A DNA stretch of 64,000 nt from UBA1081 sp045639185 (lineage in GTDB: Bacteria; Bacillota; Clostridia; Oscillospirales; Acutalibacteraceae), in assembly GCA_045639185.1 (NCBI GenBank), contig JAZUCO010000115.1, positions 1-64,000 of the forward strand. Direction: 5' to 3'. This document shows positions 25,357 to 33,183 of the stretch, in pieces; position 1 is the first letter of the stretch; each line of letters opens with the position of its first letter. The notes beneath the pieces were generated by a model. The model was not told the origin of the DNA, ran no database searches, and was given only the letters and a program-made list of their open reading frames with translations. The position numbers and the translations under genes are program-made.

Positions 25357-26703
25357 ATGTCAATAAAACTTAATTGTAAGTATCTTGACAGATTTGTTAC
25401 AGATGCAGATATTGCAAATGTTGAATCTGAAATCAAAGATGCTTATGAAAAACTTTATTCACAAAAAGCTTCTGCAGAAGGTAATGATTTCCACGGTTGG
25501 TTAACTCTTCCTGAAGATTATGACAAAGAAGAGTTTGAGAGAATCAAGCTTGCTGCAGAGCGTATCAGAAAGGATTCTGATGTTCTTGTTGTTATCGGTA
25601 TCGGTGGTTCATATCTCGGTGCCAGAGCAGCAATTGAATTCTGTAAATCAAAGAATTACAATGTATTGGTCAAAGATGCACCCAAAATCTTTTTTGTGGG
25701 CAACTCATTAAGCCCCACAGAAATTTCAGAAGTGCTTGAAATATGCAAAACTTGTGATTTTTCAGTTAATGTTATTTCAAAGTCAGGCACAACAACCGAA
25801 CCTGCAATTGCATTCAGAATCTTCAAAGCTCTTCTTGTTGAAAAATATGGTAAAGAAGAAGCTGCAAAGAGAATTTATGCAACAACTGATAAGGCAAAGG
25901 GTACTCTCAAAGAAGTTTCAGATGCAGAAGGTTATGAAACATTTGTTGTTCCCGATGATGTCGGCGGCAGATATTCAGTTCTTACGGCAGTTGGTCTTTT
26001 ACCTATCGCTGCAGCAGGAATTGATATTGATGCTATTATGGCAGGTGCACGTGATGCAATGGTAGAATACGAAAATTCAGATGTTCTTAATAATGTATGT
26101 TGCCGTTATGCAGCTATCCGTAACATTCTTCACAGAAACGGAAAGAATGTTGAGATGATGGTAAGCTATGAACCTGATTTCACTTTGATGAATGAATGGT
26201 TCAAACAGCTCTTCGGTGAAAGCGAAGGTAAGGACAATAAGGGTATTTTCCCTGCATCAGCAATTTATTCAACTGATCTTCATTCTTTGGGACAGTATGT
26301 TCAGGAAGGTAGAAGAGAACTTTTTGAAACAGTTGTTGTATTCAATAATGCAAAATGTGATTTTGTAATTGAAGAAGAAGCTGTTGATAATGACGGTCTT
26401 AACTTCCTTGCAGGCAAGACAATGTCTTTTGTTAACACTAAGGCATTTGAAGGTACTGTGCTTGCACATACAGATGGTGACGTTCCTAACATTGTTCTTG
26501 AAGTTGAAAAGATGGATGAGTATAATTTAGGTTATCTGATTTATTTCTTTGAAAAAGCTTGTGCTGTTTCAGGATATATGCTTGGCGTAAATCCTTTCAA
26601 TCAGCCAGGTGTTGAGAGCTACAAACGTAATATGTTTGCACTTCTCGGTAAACCCGGTTATGAAGAGATGGCAGCTCAGCTCGCTGAAAGACTTAACAGT
26701 TAA
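25357..26703 (+). CDS. pgi: Glucose-6-phosphate isomerase
   Basis: The 448-residue enzyme carries the sugar-isomerase motif VIGIGGSYLGARAAIEF near residue 77 and the phosphate-binding SKSGTTTEPAIAFRIF near 143, with the C-terminal NPFNQPGVESYKRNMF. The length fits the short Firmicute form. It interconverts glucose-6-phosphate and fructose-6-phosphate in glycolysis and supplies fructose-6-phosphate for amino-sugar synthesis. The frame opens at 25315, but GGAGAGG before ATG 25357 gives the real start. A small P-loop gene follows 31 bases downstream, probably on the same transcript. Confidence 0.97.
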   Translation: MSIKLNCKYLDRFVTDADIANVESEIKDAYEKLYSQKASAEGNDFHGWLTLPEDYDKEEFERIKLAAERIRKDSDVLVVIGIGGSYLGARAAIEFCKSKNYNVLVKDAPKIFFVGNSLSPTEISEVLEICKTCDFSVNVISKSGTTTEPAIAFRIFKALLVEKYGKEEAAKRIYATTDKAKGTLKEVSDAEGYETFVVPDDVGGRYSVLTAVGLLPIAAAGIDIDAIMAGARDAMVEYENSDVLNNVCCRYAAIRNILHRNGKNVEMMVSYEPDFTLMNEWFKQLFGESEGKDNKGIFPASAIYSTDLHSLGQYVQEGRRELFETVVVFNNAKCDFVIEEEAVDNDGLNFLAGKTMSFVNTKAFEGTVLAHTDGDVPNIVLEVEKMDEYNLGYLIYFFEKACAVSGYMLGVNPFNQPGVESYKRNMFALLGKPGYEEMAAQLAERLNS

Positions 26704-26734
26704 CTGTTATTATAAATGTAAAGGAGAAAAAATT

Positions 26735-27151
26735 ATGATTACATTACTTACCGGTACAAAAGGCAGCGGAAAAACAAAGAAGCTCATCGCTCTCATCGTT
26801 GAGGCAGCTAAGGCTTCAGCAGGTCACGTTATCTGTGTAGAGCAGAAAGACGCTCTCAGATACGATGTTAAGCCCAGCGTAAGACTTGTTTCCACAGATT
26901 ATTATGATGTAAAAGGCTTTGATGCATTTTACGGTCTTCTCGCAGGTCTTTGCGCAGGTGATCACGATATAACAGACATTCTTGTTGATGCAACTCTCCG
27001 TATCGGCTCAAGAGATATGGATGAACTTGCAGCATTCCTTGCAAAGGTTAACAAGCTTTCAGCAGAAGCTGAAACAAAGTTTACTTTTACAGTTTCAACT
27101 GAAACAGAAAATATTCCTGCTTCAGCTCTCGATTTTTGCGAGCTTAAGTAA
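26735..27151 (+). CDS. Small P-loop protein of unknown function
   Basis: This 138-residue protein starts MITLLTGTKGSGKTKKLIAL, a Walker A motif (GTKGSGKT) at residues 7-14, as in ATP- or GTP-binding proteins. A likely Walker B strand is ITDILVDATL near residue 84. It is shorter than full NTPases and has no recognisable partner domain, so it may be a minimal nucleotide-binding protein, perhaps a regulator. The ATG follows AAAGGAG. The frame continues upstream inside pgi, which I take as chance. Codon use is rich in GCT/CTC forms seen in highly expressed genes here. I do not recognise its function. Confidence 0.7.
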   Translation: MITLLTGTKGSGKTKKLIALIVEAAKASAGHVICVEQKDALRYDVKPSVRLVSTDYYDVKGFDAFYGLLAGLCAGDHDITDILVDATLRIGSRDMDELAAFLAKVNKLSAEAETKFTFTVSTETENIPASALDFCELK

Positions 27152-27235
27152 TTAAAAACGGCATAAATTCCTGCCGTATTGAAATATTTCATAAAAAATG
27201 GGCGGAAATTTAGTATATATTTTACTGAAAATATA

Positions 27236-27264
27236 TTGACAAAATATGTTTTTGAATATATAAT
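27236..27264 (+). promoter_or_regulatory. Perfect-consensus promoter of the yceD-rpmF operon
   Basis: TTGACA (27236-27241), 17 bases, TATAAT (27259-27264): all twelve positions match the consensus. The leader to ATG 27297 is about 26 bases. Confidence 0.9.
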
Positions 27265-27296
27265 ATTATCCGTTCGTATTATGGAGGGCTTTGCAG

Positions 27297-27779
27297 ATGA
27301 AAATTGAACTGCGCCGTTTTTTTGAGAATGATAATATCCGTCAGGATTTTACTTATTCTTTCAAAGCTGAAGATGATCTGATTTCATCAGATGTTACTGT
27401 TGAAGGTTATGTAAAAGTCGCAACAGGTATTGTTTCATTGTCAGCAGAGGCGGTATTTGCTGTTTCGACGCAGTGTGCAAAGTGCGCTAAAGATGTCAAC
27501 AAAAAGCTTAAAGTTTCTGTCAGACATTTTCTTATCGACAAACTCAACAATGAGGATAATGACGATTATATCGTTGTAGAGGATATGGTTCTTAATCTTG
27601 ATGAGCTTATTCTTGAAGATATTTATCTTTCATTACCCACAATCTTTGTCTGTAAGAATGATTGTAAAGGATTGTGTTCCATTTGCGGAGCAGATCTCAA
27701 TGATGGGCCTTGTAATTGCAAGAAACCCGTTGATCCTCGTCTGGCTGTACTTCAGTCTTTATTGGATGACGAAGAATGA
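27297..27779 (+). CDS. YceD family protein (DUF177)
   Basis: The 160-residue protein matches the YceD/DUF177 pattern: an N-terminal beta domain, paired cysteines QCAKCAKD near residue 62, and the C-terminal ICGADLNDGPCNC with CKNDCKGLC before it, a probable zinc site. The family is nearly always encoded directly upstream of rpmF, as here, and is linked to rRNA maturation and, in plants, 23S rRNA accumulation. ATG 27297 follows GGAGGG; a TTG two codons earlier is ignored. The spacing to rpmF is 27 bases. Confidence 0.88.
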   Translation: MKIELRRFFENDNIRQDFTYSFKAEDDLISSDVTVEGYVKVATGIVSLSAEAVFAVSTQCAKCAKDVNKKLKVSVRHFLIDKLNNEDNDDYIVVEDMVLNLDELILEDIYLSLPTIFVCKNDCKGLCSICGADLNDGPCNCKKPVDPRLAVLQSLLDDEE

Positions 27780-27806
27780 TGTGTATATTATTAGGAGGTT
27801 TTCGAT

Positions 27807-27989
27807 ATGGCAGTACCTGCAAGAAGAGTATCCAGTACAAGAAGAGATAAAAGACGTTCAAACGTATGGAAGATGGAAGCTCCCTCTCTTCAGAAGTGTC
27901 CTCAGTGTGGCGAATTCAAGAAGACACACAGAGTTTGTGATAACTGCGGTTATTACAATGGCAGACAGGTTATCAGCGTAGAGGACTGA
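27807..27989 (+). CDS. rpmF: Large ribosomal subunit protein bL32
   Basis: This 60-residue basic protein begins AVPARRVSSTRRDKRRSNVW, the bL32 signature, and has two zinc-binding cysteine pairs (CPQCGE and CDNCGYY), so it is the zinc form rather than the zinc-free paralogue used under zinc limitation. It is part of the 50S subunit. The ATG follows AGGAGG. It shares a transcript with yceD and is followed by a terminator. Confidence 0.97.
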   Translation: MAVPARRVSSTRRDKRRSNVWKMEAPSLQKCPQCGEFKKTHRVCDNCGYYNGRQVISVED

Positions 27990-28016
27990 TTTCCTTTACT
28001 TTCTTGACATTAAAGG

Positions 28017-28048
28017 AAGGCGGAGAGGATTATCTTTTCCGCCTTTTT
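28017..28048 (+). terminator. Intrinsic terminator of rpmF
   Basis: AAGGCGGA pairs with TCCGCCTT, extended inward by a weaker stem, and is followed by five T. The next gene begins 28 bases later. Confidence 0.85.
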
Positions 28049-28075
28049 AGTGTTGTTTGCATTGGAGGTTAAGTC

Positions 28076-29377
28076 TTGGCTGTGAAGATTCAGAAAGTTA
28101 ATCCGGATTCTCTCTGCGGTAAAAAAGGTGTTACTGCGGGGTATGTTTTGCTGTCTGTAAACGGTCACGACATTAACGATGTTCTTGATTACAGATTTTA
28201 TGCAAACTCCAGAAGAATTAATGTTGTTTTTGAAACTCCTGATGGTGAAATAGTAAGCTATCGTTTCAAATCAACTCTGAATGTTGATGAATTAGGTCTT
28301 GAGTTTGAAACTTATCTAATGGATCAGCAACACTCATGCAAAAATAAGTGTATTTTTTGTTTTATCGATCAGATGCCGCATGGTATGCGTGAAAGTCTTT
28401 ATTTCAAAGATGATGATTCACGTTTATCTTTCTTTTTCGGTAATTATGTTACACTTACTAATATGACAGAAAAAGATATAGACAGGCTTATTGAAATGCA
28501 TATTTCACCTGTTAATATTTCTGTGCATACAATGAATCCTGAACTCAGAGTTCAGATGATGAAAAATCCTAATTCAGGTAAAGTATTATCTTATATTAAC
28601 AAACTTGCTGATGCTGATATTGAGATTAATGCACAGCTTGTTTTGTGTCCCGGTTACAATGATGGAGATGAATTGCTTTATTCTCTTAATAAGCTTGCAG
28701 AAATAGGCAAGGCTATTGTTTCTGTTGCTGCTGTTCCTGTCGGACTTACTAAGCACAGAGACGGTCTTTGTAAACTTCACGGATACGATAAAGCTACTGC
28801 AGGGGAAGTTATTGATATAATTGACAGATTTAATTCAGACCATTATGAGAAATTCGGTAGAAATTTCTGTTATGCGGCTGACGAATTTTATCTTAAGGCC
28901 GAGAGAAACCTTCCTGATTATGAATATTATGATGATTTCAGACAGCTTGATAATGGTGTAGGTATGTGGCGTGATACAGAAACTCTGTTTCTCGACGCTT
29001 TGAGTGAAATCAATACTTGTTCTGATGAAAAAGTTGCTCTCATTACCGGTGTTGCAGCATCACCTCTGATGAAAGAGCTTGCGCATGCTTTCATACGGAA
29101 ATTTCCCTCAAAAACAGTTGATGTGTTCACTATCGTTAATGACTTTTTTGGTCATTCTGTAACTGTGGCAGGCCTTGTTATTGCTACGGATATAATTAAT
29201 CAGGTCAAGGATTTATCAGCGTATGATAAAGCTCTGATTCCGGATGTTATGCTAAAAAGCCATGATGAAAAAATCTTTCTTGATGACGTTTCACTTGATG
29301 AATTGTCAGAGAAATTAAATGTGAAAATAATTCCGGTGTCTGACTCAGGTTCAGACCTGTTATATAAAATGATGTAA
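28076..29377 (+). CDS. DUF512 family radical-SAM-like iron-sulphur protein
   Basis: The 433-residue protein starts with a PDZ-like domain (KIQKVNPDSLCGKKGVTAGYVLLSVNG). A cluster motif of radical SAM type follows near residue 88, CKNKCIFCFIDQMPHGMRESLYFKDDDSR, and the DUF512 domain lies at the C-terminus. The family is widespread in Clostridia; its reaction is not known to me. It lies between rpmF and der, a neighbourhood of ribosome-related genes, which hints at a role in ribosome or RNA maturation (inference). It starts with TTG behind a GGAGG site. der follows 21 bases downstream, so both are probably co-transcribed. Confidence 0.82.
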   Translation: MAVKIQKVNPDSLCGKKGVTAGYVLLSVNGHDINDVLDYRFYANSRRINVVFETPDGEIVSYRFKSTLNVDELGLEFETYLMDQQHSCKNKCIFCFIDQMPHGMRESLYFKDDDSRLSFFFGNYVTLTNMTEKDIDRLIEMHISPVNISVHTMNPELRVQMMKNPNSGKVLSYINKLADADIEINAQLVLCPGYNDGDELLYSLNKLAEIGKAIVSVAAVPVGLTKHRDGLCKLHGYDKATAGEVIDIIDRFNSDHYEKFGRNFCYAADEFYLKAERNLPDYEYYDDFRQLDNGVGMWRDTETLFLDALSEINTCSDEKVALITGVAASPLMKELAHAFIRKFPSKTVDVFTIVNDFFGHSVTVAGLVIATDIINQVKDLSAYDKALIPDVMLKSHDEKIFLDDVSLDELSEKLNVKIIPVSDSGSDLLYKMM

Positions 29378-29398
29378 AAAAATAGGGGAGTGTGAAAA

Positions 29399-30727
29399 TT
29401 GAGTAAACCTATTGTTGCTGTTGTAGGTAGACCTAATGTAGGCAAGTCTACACTTTTCAATAAGCTTTGCGGAAAAAGGCTTTCTATTGTTGATGATACT
29501 CCAGGTGTAACAAGAGACCGAATTTTCGGTGATTGCGAGTGGCTTAATAAAAGCTTTCTTCTTGTTGATACCGGTGGTATTGAGCCTCATTCAGATGATA
29601 TTATTCTCTCTCAGATGAGAAGACAGGCTCAGATTGCTATTGGCAGTGCAGATGTTATTATTTTTGTTACAGATATTAAAACAGGTGTTGTTGCTACAGA
29701 CGAGGACGTTGCAACTATGCTTCTCAAGAGCGGTAAACCTATTGTTCTTGCAGTTAATAAGTGTGATACTGTTGGTGCTCCTCCCGTTGAACTTTATGAA
29801 TTTTATAATCTTGGTCTTGGTGATCCTATTCCTGTTTCTGCAGCTCACGGTCACGGAACAGGTGATCTGCTTGATGAAGTTTATAAGTATATTGGTGATG
29901 TAGCAGAAGAAACTGAAGAAGATGACAGAATCAAGGTTGCTATTATAGGCAAACCCAATGTAGGCAAATCTTCTCTTGTAAATGCGATCTGCGGTGAAGA
30001 ACGTGTTATCGTTTCAAATATTGCAGGTACAACACGTGATGCAACAGATACTGAAGTTGAAAATGAACACGGAAAATTCCTTCTTATTGATACTGCAGGT
30101 CTCCGCAGAAAATCAAAAGTTGATGATACTATCGAAAAATACTCTGTTATGAGAGCTGTTATGGCTGTGCAGAGAGCAGAAGTATGTGTTATTATGATCG
30201 ACGGTACAGTCGGTTTTACAGAACAGGATTCAAAGGTTGCAGGTATTGCACACGAAGAAGGCAAGGCTTGTATTATTGTAGTTAATAAATGGGATGCTGT
30301 TGAAAAAGACGGCAAGACTATGGATGCATACCGTAAAAAGCTTATGAATGACTTTTCATTTATGTCTTATGCTCCTATTATCTTTATTTCAGCAAAGACA
30401 GGTCTTCGTATCAACAGACTTTTTGAACTTATCAAGTTCGTTGATACACAGAATGCTATGAGAATCAGAACTGGTCGTCTTAATGAAGTTCTTGCTGATG
30501 CTCAGACACGTGTTCAGCCCCCCACAGATAAGGGTAAGAGACTCAAGATTTATTATATGACTCAGCCTTCAACAAGACCGCCAACATTTGTTTGTTTTGT
30601 AAACAACAGAGAACTTTTCCATTACAGCTATCAGCGTTATATTGACAATCAAATTCGAGAAGTTTTCGGTCTTGAAGGTACTCCTACAAGATATATCGTC
30701 CGTGAACGTGGCGATGATAAAGATTGA
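29399..30727 (+). CDS. der: Ribosome-associated GTPase Der (EngA)
   Basis: The 442-residue protein has two tandem GTPase domains: GRPNVGKST with NKCD in the first half, and GKPNVGKSS with NKWD in the second (from about residue 178). The C-terminal KH-like domain ends VREVFGLEGTPTRYIVRERG-like. This double-G architecture is unique to Der/EngA, which is essential for 50S subunit assembly. Translation starts at TTG 29399 behind GGGGAG. The gene upstream is the DUF512 protein; the leader region after it carries a terminator at 30833. Confidence 0.97.
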   Translation: MSKPIVAVVGRPNVGKSTLFNKLCGKRLSIVDDTPGVTRDRIFGDCEWLNKSFLLVDTGGIEPHSDDIILSQMRRQAQIAIGSADVIIFVTDIKTGVVATDEDVATMLLKSGKPIVLAVNKCDTVGAPPVELYEFYNLGLGDPIPVSAAHGHGTGDLLDEVYKYIGDVAEETEEDDRIKVAIIGKPNVGKSSLVNAICGEERVIVSNIAGTTRDATDTEVENEHGKFLLIDTAGLRRKSKVDDTIEKYSVMRAVMAVQRAEVCVIMIDGTVGFTEQDSKVAGIAHEEGKACIIVVNKWDAVEKDGKTMDAYRKKLMNDFSFMSYAPIIFISAKTGLRINRLFELIKFVDTQNAMRIRTGRLNEVLADAQTRVQPPTDKGKRLKIYYMTQPSTRPPTFVCFVNNRELFHYSYQRYIDNQIREVFGLEGTPTRYIVRERGDDKD

Positions 30728-30751
30728 TTATTATTTAGGCAGGTGGACAAA

Positions 30752-30808
30752 ATGATGAAGAATCTTAACATCCGAAATTGGAGAGTCGTTTTGTCCGTTT
30801 GCGATTGA
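30752..30808 (+). CDS. Possible 18-residue peptide after der
   Basis: An ATG (30752) follows GCAGGTGG at good distance and opens an 18-codon frame (MMKNLNIRNWRVVLSVCD). The surrounding sequence can fold because GGACAAAA near 30744 is complementary to TTTTGTCC at 30788-30795. It could be a small peptide, a leader element, or chance. It is followed by the terminator at 30833. Nothing else occupies the 30728-30879 gap. Confidence 0.25.
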   Translation: MMKNLNIRNWRVVLSVCD

Positions 30809-30832
30809 TACAATATCTTTCTTAACTTACAG

Positions 30833-30866
30833 GCATCTCCGTATTCTCGGAGGTGCTTATTTTTTA
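30833..30866 (+). terminator. Intrinsic terminator after der
   Basis: GCATCTCCG pairs with CGGAGGTGC (one G-T pair) around TATTCT and is followed by TTATTTTTT. It sits 14 bases before the next start codon, so the next gene is reached by read-through or from an unseen promoter. Confidence 0.82.
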
Positions 30867-30879
30867 ATTAGGAAGCATA

Positions 30880-31380
30880 ATGAATATGAAAAAAGTAATA
30901 ATTATAGGTTGCCCGGGTAGCGGAAAAAGCACATTTGCAAGAATGTTGGCAGAAAAAACAGGCTTGCCGCTTCATTATCTTGATATGATGTATTGGAATG
31001 CTGACAAAACAACAGTCGGAAAGGATGTATTCCGTCAGAGGCTTAATGAAGTGTTGCAGTCCGAAAAATGGATAATTGACGGTAATTACGGTTCGACAAT
31101 GGAAATGAGAATGGCTGTCTGTGATACTGTTTTTTTCCTTGATTTTGATGCTGAAACCTGTCTGCAGGGTATAAAAGACCGTATCGGCAAGGTTCGCCCT
31201 GATATGCCGTGGATAGAAACAGAGGAGGATGCAGAATTTCTTGATTTTGTAAGAAATTATAACTCCGACAGTCGTCCGATGGTGCTTGAATTGCTGAATA
31301 AATATAACGATAAAAATATAATTGTATTCAGTAGCAGAAAAGAAACAGAGAAATTCAAAACACTGATGAAGAGGATATAA
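30880..31380 (+). CDS. Adenylate-kinase-like P-loop protein (topology modulation/FlaR type)
   Basis: The 166-residue protein begins KKVIIIGCPGSGKSTFARMLAEKTGLPLHYLDMMYW, with Walker A GCPGSGKST at about residues 9-17 and the LxHLD-type follow-up seen in proteins annotated as DNA topology modulation protein FlaR. WIIDGNYGSTMEMRM near residue 65 is the second conserved block. These are small kinase-like NTPases of unverified substrate. The next gene, three bases downstream, is a homologue, so the two look like a tandem duplication. Confidence 0.8.
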   Translation: MNMKKVIIIGCPGSGKSTFARMLAEKTGLPLHYLDMMYWNADKTTVGKDVFRQRLNEVLQSEKWIIDGNYGSTMEMRMAVCDTVFFLDFDAETCLQGIKDRIGKVRPDMPWIETEEDAEFLDFVRNYNSDSRPMVLELLNKYNDKNIIVFSSRKETEKFKTLMKRI

Positions 31381-31383
31381 AAA

Positions 31384-31866
31384 ATGAAAATTGCAGTTTT
31401 GGGTTATGCCGGAAGTGGTAAGACATATATGTCTGATTACATAGCACAAAAGAAAAATATTCCTGTCCTGCATCTTGATGATATCAAGTGGGACAAGGAA
31501 TGGAAGTCTATTGATGATTCAGCTGTTTTGCCTGTAGTGGCAGACTTTATGAATAACGATAATTGGATAATTGACGGATACTATAAATATCTTTTGATTG
31601 ATGAAAGGCTTGAAGCTGCTGATAAAATTATCATATTGCAGCTGCCTCGTTTGACTTGTTTTTACCGTGCTATTAAACGTTCAAAAGTCAGAAAAGCTAT
31701 GGGCTATGTTAATGATATGAATTCGTGGTTTGTTAAGTTTCTGTTATTCGGTTGCAGAGATAAAGAACGAAGAAATTTTTATAAAGAAATAGCAGGGGAG
31801 TATAAAAGTAAAATACTTATTCTTAAAACAAAAAGACAGGTTGATGAATTTCTCAAAACCATATAA
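31384..31866 (+). CDS. Second adenylate-kinase-like P-loop protein
   Basis: The 160-residue homologue of the preceding protein opens with KIAVLGYAGSGKTYMSDYIAQKKNIPVLHLDDIKWD (Walker A GYAGSGKT) and has WIIDGYYKYLLIDERLEAADKIIIL. It shares the same order of motifs but is clearly divergent, with a more basic C-terminal half. The stop codon TAA overlaps the ATG that opens the next frame, and a GAGGATA site precedes its own ATG. Its substrate is unknown; co-translation with the radical SAM gene suggests a common pathway. Confidence 0.78.
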   Translation: MKIAVLGYAGSGKTYMSDYIAQKKNIPVLHLDDIKWDKEWKSIDDSAVLPVVADFMNNDNWIIDGYYKYLLIDERLEAADKIIILQLPRLTCFYRAIKRSKVRKAMGYVNDMNSWFVKFLLFGCRDKERRNFYKEIAGEYKSKILILKTKRQVDEFLKTI

Positions 31867-31877
31867 TGGAGCTTATT

Positions 31878-32633
31878 ATGAATGAATATCTTAAAAATCT
31901 CAACAGAATAGAGTTTGTTATAACAATGGCCTGCACGGGAAAGTGTAAGCATTGTTCGCAAGGGGAGCATAAAAGCAATGAAAATATCGATAAAGCATTT
32001 GCTGCAGATGCCGTCCGCAAAATTGCAGAAAAATACAACATAAAATCTGTTATGACCTTCGGCGGTGAGCCTTTGCTTTATCCCGAAACTGTTTTTGCAA
32101 TACATAATGCTGCAAAGGATATGTATATTCCTCACAGACAGCTTATAACAAATGGCTATTTCAGCAAAGATATAAATCAAATTAAATCAGTAACCGAAAT
32201 GCTGTCTGAATGTGGTGTGAATGATATTCTGTTATCTGTAGATGCATTTCATCAGGAAACTATTCCTATTCAATATGTAAAATTATTTGCTGAAAATGTA
32301 GTTAAGAACAATCTATCGATAAGAGCTCATCCTGCATGGCTTGTAAGTGCAGATGATGGCAATAAATATAATGAAAATACACAAGAATTGCTTTCTGAAT
32401 TCTCAGCAATGGGCATTGAAGCAAGTGAAGGTAATGTGATATTCCCTGGCGGAAATGCTTTGAAGTATTTAGGTGAATATTTTGACTTAAACAATACCGA
32501 GCAAAATCCGTATTTGGAAGATCCTGAAGATATAAAAGTGATTTGTTTCAGCGCAAACGGAGATATTCTCGGAAGTAATGTGTATAATCAAGATATTTAT
32601 GAGATATTATCATCTTATAATCCGAATGGATAA
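31878..32633 (+). CDS. Radical SAM protein
   Basis: The 251-residue protein has the cluster motif CTGKCKHC near residue 20, the SAM-binding GGEP (TFGGEPLLYP) near 57 and a partial TIM barrel with LLSVDAFHQETIP. The C-terminus contains one cysteine (VICFSANGDILG), where SPASM proteins would carry several, so an auxiliary cluster is unlikely. Radical SAM enzymes without SPASM domains modify RNA, cofactors or peptides. A frame start at 31866 overlaps the previous stop, but GGAG then favours ATG 31878. It is the third gene of the P-loop cassette. The target is unknown. Confidence 0.8.
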   Translation: MNEYLKNLNRIEFVITMACTGKCKHCSQGEHKSNENIDKAFAADAVRKIAEKYNIKSVMTFGGEPLLYPETVFAIHNAAKDMYIPHRQLITNGYFSKDINQIKSVTEMLSECGVNDILLSVDAFHQETIPIQYVKLFAENVVKNNLSIRAHPAWLVSADDGNKYNENTQELLSEFSAMGIEASEGNVIFPGGNALKYLGEYFDLNNTEQNPYLEDPEDIKVICFSANGDILGSNVYNQDIYEILSSYNPNG

Positions 32634-32663
32634 TTTTATTGAAATGTATGTATTTTTGTTTTA

Positions 32664-32852
32664 TTAAATATTGATTCCGTCTATATATACCGGCAAATCA
32701 GTTTGAAAAATAGGCTTATTATCTTTTGCTTTTCTTTTTGCTTGCAAATATTGTTTTTGCGTAATAACATAGAATCTGTTATCACATAACAAAGCAAAAA
32801 CATATCCTAAGGGTGGTGATGTTTTTGAGTATCCGTAACTTATACGCTGCAT
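32664..32852 (-). CDS. Small protein of unknown function, 62 residues
   Basis: This short gene converges on the radical SAM gene. It has an AAGGAGA ribosome site before its ATG at 32852 and AT-rich promoter-like sequence upstream (TTGCAA and TATAAT-like repeats around 32860-32905). The protein (MQRISYGYSKTSPPLGYVF at its start) is basic in the middle (QAKRKAKDNK) and ends in VYIDGINI. It contains one cysteine and no membrane segment. I do not recognise the family. Confidence 0.6.
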   Translation of the reverse strand: MQRISYGYSKTSPPLGYVFALLCDNRFYVITQKQYLQAKRKAKDNKPIFQTDLPVYIDGINI

Positions 32853-32942
32853 ATAATTTCTCCTTATTTATTATATATAATAATAAGTTTCGAATTTGCA
32901 AAATGTAACACTTTTTAATAAAATATTTTATTTTGTACAAAT

Positions 32943-32972
32943 AAAAAAACCGTTCAAATATGAACGGTTTTT
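32943..32972 (-). terminator. Intrinsic terminator of tRNA-Arg(ACG)
   Basis: AAACCGTTCA pairs with TGAACGGTTT and, on the minus strand, is followed by T residues. It begins at the CCA end of the tRNA gene. Confidence 0.88.
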
Positions 32973-33048
32973 GGCGCGCCGGAAGGGACTCGAACCCCTG
33001 ACCTACTGGTTCGTAGCCAGTCACTCTATCCAACTGAGCTACCGGCGC
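32972..33048 (-). tRNA. tRNA-Arg(ACG)
   Basis: The minus-strand cloverleaf has acceptor stem 33042-33048 with 32976-32982, anticodon loop CTACGAA (anticodon ACG, edited to ICG in bacteria and reading CGU/CGC/CGA) and encoded CCA at 32972-32974. It is a single-gene transcript with its own promoter and terminator. Confidence 0.95.
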
Positions 33049-33067
33049 AGTTCTCTAATGCCTTAAT

Positions 33068-33096
33068 ATATTACCACTACTGAAGACAAATGTCAA
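33068..33096 (-). promoter_or_regulatory. Promoter of tRNA-Arg(ACG)
   Basis: On the minus strand, TTGACA (33096-33091), 17 bases, TAATAT (33073-33068), ending 19 bases before the mature tRNA. Confidence 0.8.
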
Positions 33097-33138
33097 TACC
33101 AATTTTGAAAAAATATGACACAATTTTTGTTATTATAA

Positions 33139-33167
33139 TTGAAATTGATTTGTATATATGTTATTAT
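33139..33167 (+). promoter_or_regulatory. Possible promoter of the pyridoxal-kinase-like gene
   Basis: TTGAAA (33139-33144), 17 bases, TATTAT (33162-33167). The predicted start lies within the AAAGGTG ribosome site, leaving a leader of only about ten bases, so another promoter is possible. Confidence 0.45.
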
Positions 33168-33183
33168 TACAAAGGTGATTATT

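Noticed and set aside
29881..30315. 144-codon frame on the minus strand within der
   Set aside because: It mirrors the second GTPase domain of der and has no start signals.
30868..31473. 201-codon frame on the minus strand
   Set aside because: It is antisense to the first P-loop kinase gene, which has family motifs and translation signals; the minus frame has neither.
31878..32852. Possible ribosomal-peptide cluster around the radical SAM gene
   Set aside because: No precursor with a leader/core pattern is on the same strand, there is no SPASM domain, and no exporter or protease lies nearby. The 62-residue neighbour is convergent.
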